Shown: positions 35,129-38,888 of the stretch, one piece after another
How positions within the stretch are numbered: the stretch's first letter is position 1
Layout: every line of letters starts with the position of its first letter
Source: Novosphingobium sp. PC22D
Lineage (GTDB): Bacteria; Pseudomonadota; Alphaproteobacteria; Sphingomonadales; Sphingomonadaceae
NCBI RefSeq assembly: GCF_002556635.1
Contig: NZ_MWMO01000025.1
Location: 1-38,888, forward strand
Direction: 5' to 3'
DNA length: 38,888 nucleotides
Position numbers and translations under genes: made by a program
Notes under the pieces: generated by a model
The model's input: the letters and a program-made list of their open reading frames with translations, nothing else
Told to the model about the DNA's origin: nothing
The model's database searches: none

Positions 35129-35911
35129 TCAGTTCAGGATCAACTTGACGCCCGAGATGATCAGCATGACCGACAGCGCCCCGCGCACGATCCGTTCGTC
35201 GACTTTTCCGGCAAACATGGCGCCGATGGTGATTCCCGGAATCGAGCCGATCAGGAGCGCGCCGAGAAGGCTCCAGTTGACGTTGCCGAGCCAGGACTGG
35301 CCGATTGCCGCGACGAGGGCGAGGGGAATGGCATGGATGATGTCCGTCCCGACAAGCGACTTGGTATCGAGGCGCAGCGGATAGAGGATCAGCAGCGCGA
35401 CCGCGACGAGGGCTCCCGCGCCGACCGACGTGATCGTCACGAGGACGCCGATGGCCGCCCCGGAAAAGATGGTCGCGGCTCTCTGGTAGGGACGAATGCC
35501 GTTTCCGAGCCGCTCGCGTATCGCGAGGAAGGGCTGGCGGACCTGCGTCTTGAGCGGAAGCAGCGCTCCCGAAACGACGAGCGCCGCGCCCAGCAGGCGC
35601 AGCAGGACCGTGCTGTCGAGCTTTCCGCCGTGCACGGCCCCGAGCCAGACGAGCGTCGCGACCGAGGCGGGGATGCTGCCCATCGCGAGGCGGCGGATCA
35701 CCAGCCAGTCCGGCGAGCCCATCTTGCGGTGGATCGCTCCGCCGAAGGACTTGCTGATTGCGGCGAACCACAAGTCGGTGCCGACCGCGACCGCGGGATT
35801 GAAGCCGAACATGAGGATTAGCAACGGCGCCATGATCGAGCCGCCGCCAACGCCGGTTACGCCGACGAGCGTGCCGACAAGGAAGCCGGCGATCGCGTAA
35901 CTGGCGCTCAT
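35129..35911 (-). CDS. TauE/SafE-family membrane permease
   Basis: A 260-residue protein with about eight membrane helices in two related halves. The family signature is near the start (AIAGFLVGTLVGVTGVGGGS, then IMAPLLILMFGFNPAVAVGT) and repeats in the second half (GAAIGVLVTITSVGAGALVA, VGTDIIHAIPLAL). Members export or import sulfonates, sulfite and related anions. The ATG at 35911 is preferred; the frame continues far upstream without membrane character. It stands 84 bp upstream of galE on the same strand, and no sulfur gene is next to it to suggest the substrate. Confidence 0.85.
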   Translation of the reverse strand: MSASYAIAGFLVGTLVGVTGVGGGSIMAPLLILMFGFNPAVAVGTDLWFAAISKSFGGAIHRKMGSPDWLVIRRLAMGSIPASVATLVWLGAVHGGKLDSTVLLRLLGAALVVSGALLPLKTQVRQPFLAIRERLGNGIRPYQRAATIFSGAAIGVLVTITSVGAGALVAVALLILYPLRLDTKSLVGTDIIHAIPLALVAAIGQSWLGNVNWSLLGALLIGSIPGITIGAMFAGKVDERIVRGALSVMLIISGVKLILN

Positions 35912-36250
35912 TCGAAGGTCGACGATCCGCTGTTCGGCACGGGTCCGGGGCCGAAACCCCGGTCGGCAAGATCTCTCTCCCGCGAACCGTGGCTCGATCC
36001 TTCCATCCGCGATTTCGCGGTTGGCTCTGCGATATGTCTGATCACCAAATGCCCCGCAGCCTGTTCCTGCACCCGGCGCCGATCGGTGTCGCGCTACGGC
36101 CCAAAAGGGCGCGGGCGACCGATTTTTGCAGTTGCACACATATCCGAACCAATTCGGACGAAGTTGTCAATCATTCTTGCGCATCCCGCTGTTTTGCAAC
36201 CGCGAAACGGCGGACGATCGCTCTGTCCGAAAACGACGGAAATCGGGCGG
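35912..36250. other. Intergenic region between TauE/SafE and gcrA
   Basis: No convincing gene in these 339 bp. TCCGAA-CCAA-TTCGGA (36143-36158) is a perfect 6-bp dyad in an AT-richer patch and may be an operator or a weak hairpin after gcrA. Downstream of it the sequence is GC-poor for this genome (GTTGTCAATCATTC), suggesting a promoter for the permease gene. Confidence 0.4.
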
Positions 36251-36928
36251 CTAGCGCACGCGCGGACCGCCGAACGGCAGCGGCGGCGGCGGACGGCGCG
36301 AACCGCGCGGAAGCTGCGCCTGATAGGCGCGGCCGCAGTGTTCGACGCAATACGGGAAGCCGGGGTTCACCTTCTCGCCGCAGAAGTGGAAATCGGGTTC
36401 GCCCGGGTGCCCCATCGGCCAGCGACAGATCCGGTCGCTCAGGTCGAGCAGGCTTGTCTTGTCGGCGATCTCGGGGCTCGGCTTGGCCGGAACCAAGCGC
36501 CGCGGCGGGGCGGGCGGGATCGGCTGCTGCTGGTCGCCGGGGCCCTGGCGCAGAAAGCCGCCAGGGCCTACCGACACGACGCGCGGCTGATCGGCGACGG
36601 GCGGCGCTTCGGCCGCTTCCTCAGGCGTGGCCTCGACCTTAGGGGGCGGTGGCGGCGGTGCGGCCGGCTTGGCTTCGACGGCGGGCGGTTCCGCGGCGCG
36701 CGGCGCCGGCTCCGCGGGGGCAGCGGGTTTCTTGGGCGGCGGCGCGGCGCGGACCGGCTTCTCGTTCGGCTTCACCGGGGAGGGGCGGGCCTTGAGGCCG
36801 AGGCGATGCGCCTTGCCGATCACCGCATTGCGGCTGACGCCGCCGAGCTCGTCGGCGATCTGACTGGCGGTCGCTCCGCCTTCCCACATCTTGGTGAGCC
36901 TTTCGATGCGCTCGTCAGTCCAGCTCAT
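36251..36928 (-). CDS. gcrA: GcrA cell-cycle regulator
   Basis: A 225-residue protein with the GcrA N-terminal DNA-binding signature (MSWTDERIERLTKMWEGGAT, then ASQIADELGGVSRNAVIGKA and HRLGLKARP). A long Pro/Ala-rich linker (about 55-150) follows. The C-terminal sigma-70-contacting part has CRWPMGHPGEPDFHFCGEKV and YCVEHCGRAYQ with its paired Cys/His. GcrA works with CcrM methylation (GANTC) to control cell-cycle genes in alphaproteobacteria. The ATG at 36928 is 75 bp from the divergent permease start. No GANTC was found in that short gap. Confidence 0.95.
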   Translation of the reverse strand: MSWTDERIERLTKMWEGGATASQIADELGGVSRNAVIGKAHRLGLKARPSPVKPNEKPVRAAPPPKKPAAPAEPAPRAAEPPAVEAKPAAPPPPPPKVEATPEEAAEAPPVADQPRVVSVGPGGFLRQGPGDQQQPIPPAPPRRLVPAKPSPEIADKTSLLDLSDRICRWPMGHPGEPDFHFCGEKVNPGFPYCVEHCGRAYQAQLPRGSRRPPPPLPFGGPRVR

Positions 36929-37003
36929 TCGCAATCCGTTCCTTCGTATTCGTCCGCTGCCGGACACTTGCCACGCGGGCGGGCAGCCGATAGTCGCCGT
37001 GCC

Positions 37004-37882
37004 ATGGCCGATCAATCGAATTCGACCGATGCGGCGCTCTCCGGAGCCCTGTCGGCAACCTCGGGTTTCCGCGCGAAGGGAGAGCCGGCGATCCACCGCA
37101 TCAACTGGGTGGGGCTGTGGACCCTCTATATGAAGGAGGTCCGGCGCTTCTTCAAGGTTCAGACACAGACGATCTGGGCGCCGGCGATCACCACGCTGCT
37201 GTTCCTCGTGATCTTTTCGGTCGCGCTGGGGCGTGGCGGCCGCGAGGTTCTGGGCGTCAACTTCGCGACGTTCGTCGCACCGGGCCTGATCGTCATGGGG
37301 ATGATGCAGAACGCCTTCGCCAACGCCAGCTTCTCGTTCCTTTCGGGCAAGATACAAGGCACGATCATCGACTATCTCATGCCCCCGCTCAGCGAGGGCG
37401 AACTGATGGCGGCGATGACGGCGGCCGCGGTGACGCGGGCGATCCTGGTCGGGCTCGCGCTCTATCTGGCGATGAGTTTCTGGCCGGGCGTGGATCTGTC
37501 GCTTGCCCATTTCTGGGCGGTGGTCTGGTTCGGGCTGATGGGCGCGATCTTCCTGTCTCTGCTCGGGCTGCTCTCGTCGATCTGGGCTGAGAAGTTCGAC
37601 CACAACGCGGCGATCACGAACTTCATCGTCGCGCCGCTCTCGCTGCTGTCGGGCACGTTCTATGTGATCGACAACCTGGCGCCGGCGTTTCAGGCGATCA
37701 GCCGCCTGAACCCGTTCTTCTACATCATCTCGGGCTTTCGCTTCGGGTTTCTCGGCCGAAGCGACATCGGCGACACCAACCTTGCGGTGCTGCATAGCGC
37801 CATCGGCCTGCTCGGGCTCAATGTCGCGCTCGGCATGGTGGCCTACGCGGTCCTGCGCTCAGGCTGGAAGATAAAGAGCTGA
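37004..37882 (+). CDS. ABC-2 type transporter permease
   Basis: A 292-residue permease. A cytoplasmic N-terminus (about 50 residues) with the coupling helix TLYMKEVRRFFKVQTQTIWA is followed by six membrane helices. ABC-2 blocks are FATFVAPGLIVMGMMQNAFA, FSGKIQGTIIDYLMPPL-type (here FLSGKIQGTIIDYLMPPL) and APLSLLSGTFYVIDNLAPAF. It resembles the YadH/NodJ group exporting lipids, polysaccharide or drugs. The ATP-binding subunit is not in the window. The ATG at 37004 is taken because the upstream continuation of the frame is the antisense of gcrA. A 7-bp stem hairpin lies after the stop, facing hspQ. Confidence 0.9.
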   Translation: MADQSNSTDAALSGALSATSGFRAKGEPAIHRINWVGLWTLYMKEVRRFFKVQTQTIWAPAITTLLFLVIFSVALGRGGREVLGVNFATFVAPGLIVMGMMQNAFANASFSFLSGKIQGTIIDYLMPPLSEGELMAAMTAAAVTRAILVGLALYLAMSFWPGVDLSLAHFWAVVWFGLMGAIFLSLLGLLSSIWAEKFDHNAAITNFIVAPLSLLSGTFYVIDNLAPAFQAISRLNPFFYIISGFRFGFLGRSDIGDTNLAVLHSAIGLLGLNVALGMVAYAVLRSGWKIKS

Positions 37883-37922
37883 CGAGGCGTCCGGCGGCGC
37901 GCCGCGCTCCGCGCCGACAGGA

Positions 37923-38303
37923 TCAGTGCGTCAGACCCTGCATCAGCCGGTACCGCCCTTCGGAGTAATCCTCGAATAGCTGCGAGAGCAGCGGATGATC
38001 GACCGGACCGCCGTCACCGTCTTCCGTCAGGTTCTGCTGGCTGACGTAAGCGACATAGCTTGACTCCTCGCTCTCGGCGAGGAGATGGTAGAAGGGTTGC
38101 TCGCGCCCCGGCCGCACGTCGACGGGGATGGACTGGTACCATTCCTCGCTGTTCGCAAAGACGGGATCGATGTCGAACACCACACCCCGGAAATCGTGGT
38201 GCTTGTGTTTCACGACGTCGCCGATCGCGAAGCGGGCACGCACCTTGCGCGGCGCGTCGATGACGCGCCCGGCCTGGGGTGAAAAGAAGGACGCTCGGTT
38301 CAT
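37923..38303 (-). CDS. hspQ: Heat-shock protein HspQ (hemimethylated-DNA-binding family)
   Basis: A 126-residue protein with the YccV-like small beta barrel. Blocks are ARFAIGDVVKHKHHDFRGVV, FDIDPVFANSEEWYQSIP, QPFYHLLAESEESSYVAYVS and QQNLTEDGDGGPVDHPLLSQ, with a short helical C-terminus. In enterobacteria HspQ is a Lon specificity enhancer. ATG at 38303 fits the family start (MNRASFFSPQAGRVI); the open frame extends 12 codons upstream without similarity. It is convergent with the permease gene. Confidence 0.94.
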   Translation of the reverse strand: MNRASFFSPQAGRVIDAPRKVRARFAIGDVVKHKHHDFRGVVFDIDPVFANSEEWYQSIPVDVRPGREQPFYHLLAESEESSYVAYVSQQNLTEDGDGGPVDHPLLSQLFEDYSEGRYRLMQGLTH

Positions 38304-38498
38304 TTGGATCAATGTAGGCCCATGTCGTTGGATAAACAAGCAAGGCCGCCGCGACCTTCCCCGAAAGTCGGCGATAGGGAAATATCTTTGGGCTTCGACT
38401 TGAAGGTGGGGAAGCCCTTCATTGTCGCTCGGTAGTCCCCGCGGCTCTTGTCTCGCCCTGTCGGCCCGCTGCCGCCGGCAGCCTCCCTTTTGTCGCGC

Positions 38499-38888
38499 TC
38501 AGTTTAGGGGCTGGGCGATGAGACACAGACCGTAGTGTGCGAAGTCGATCTCGTCGAGCGAGCGGGCGAGCGCGCAGCCGCCCGGCGCGATCTCGCTGCC
38601 GGCGACGTGGACCGGGCCCTCGCGCGGGATCGCCAGCAGCGGGCCGGCATAGCGCGCCGCGACCTCGGCCGCAGGCGCGCCCGCGACCTGGTCGAGCCGG
38701 AACAGCGGCCCCTCGACCAGCATCGCGTTGCCCGACGGCGCGACATGCTTGCGCCACTGCGCGGGATGGGGGCCGCCGTGCGCCACCGCCACGGCGGCAT
38801 CGAGGTGCAGGTCGCGCGGGCGGCCGTAGTCGTAGAGCCGGTAGGTGATGTCCGAGTTCTGCTGCACCTCGATCAGGCTCACGCCCGC
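38499..38888 (-). CDS. manA: Class I mannose-6-phosphate isomerase, 3' part (runs off window)
   Basis: The frame is open to the right edge of the window. The visible 130 or so residues begin with AGVSLIEVQQNSDITYRLYD and continue YGRPRDLHLDAAVAVA. This is the C-terminal cupin block of class I phosphomannose isomerases, which interconvert fructose-6-phosphate and mannose-6-phosphate and so feed GDP-mannose for the AlgD-like enzyme. The zinc-binding N-terminal half is outside. The methionine that could open the visible frame (38882) is internal. The stop at 38499 is followed by 195 bp with no gene before hspQ. Confidence 0.85.
   Translation of the reverse strand, partial: AGVSLIEVQQNSDITYRLYDYGRPRDLHLDAAVAVAHGGPHPAQWRKHVAPSGNAMLVEGPLFRLDQVAGAPAAEVAARYAGPLLAIPREGPVHVAGSEIAPGGCALARSLDEIDFAHYGLCLIAQPLN

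Noticed and set aside
36086..37003. A 306-codon upstream extension of the ABC-2 permease
   Set aside because: It is antisense to gcrA and lacks any domain; the permease begins at 37004.

Overview
The window reads as a piece of a GC-rich alphaproteobacterial chromosome, most likely order Sphingomonadales (Erythrobacteraceae or Sphingomonadaceae). The reasons are GcrA (an alphaproteobacterial cell-cycle regulator), a two-gene cobalamin methionine synthase under an ArsR-methyltransferase fusion of SahR type, gene-transfer-agent (GTA) type accessory genes, and the overall protein style. The species assignment is inference.

Layout. (1) 17-6157, minus strand: a methionine-cycle operon, SahR-like regulator > metF > homocysteine-methyltransferase half of MetH > cobalamin half of MetH > a shortened Nudix gene, with ATGA stop/start overlaps and a 20-bp perfect-arm operator in front of the regulator. 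(2) 6308-9815, plus strand: a tiny lipoprotein, nadE and gltX. (3) 9903-14321: an iron-uptake cassette (TonB-dependent receptor plus PepSY membrane protein, Fur-like box). It is bracketed by a decayed IS5-family transposase on the left and, on the right, a 24-codon fossil of a tyrosine-integrase start beside tRNA-Pro and tRNA-Ile2. (4) 14395-19374: polysaccharide deacetylase, an atypical histidine kinase, an Lrp regulator, aroQ, a lipoprotein and a lone GTA-type holin. (5) 19536-35044: a surface-polysaccharide region with O-antigen ligase/TPR, rmlACDB (dTDP-L-rhamnose), an SGNH hydrolase, ACP/FkbH, a glycosyltransferase, an AlgD-like GDP-mannose dehydrogenase and galE. (6) 35129-38888: TauE/SafE permease, gcrA, ABC-2 permease, hspQ and the 3' part of a class I mannose-6-phosphate isomerase.

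The polysaccharide region is the dynamic part. A GTA head-spike-like pair (spike base plus beta-helix fibre) lies between the rhamnose genes and the ACP/FkbH genes; the base is intact, the fibre is broken by two frame changes and one stop. An FkbH-like gene and a glycosyltransferase are each cut short and meet tail to tail at about 29893, the signature of an inversion or large deletion. Two different insertion sequences (IS5/IS427-like and IS701-like) stand side by side and share one CTAG target duplication, the second lying on the stop codon of galE. Three polysaccharide transcription units carry a similar 15-bp motif 85-120 bp ahead of their first gene.

Working together: RmlA-D would make dTDP-rhamnose, GalE UDP-galactose, and the mannose isomerase and AlgD-like enzyme would link mannose phosphate to GDP-mannuronate. 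The ligase would put the finished polymer on a lipid acceptor. The most intriguing idea, inference only, is that a GTA/phage adsorption module sits inside the locus that builds the probable cell-surface receptor and is being lost while that locus is rearranged.
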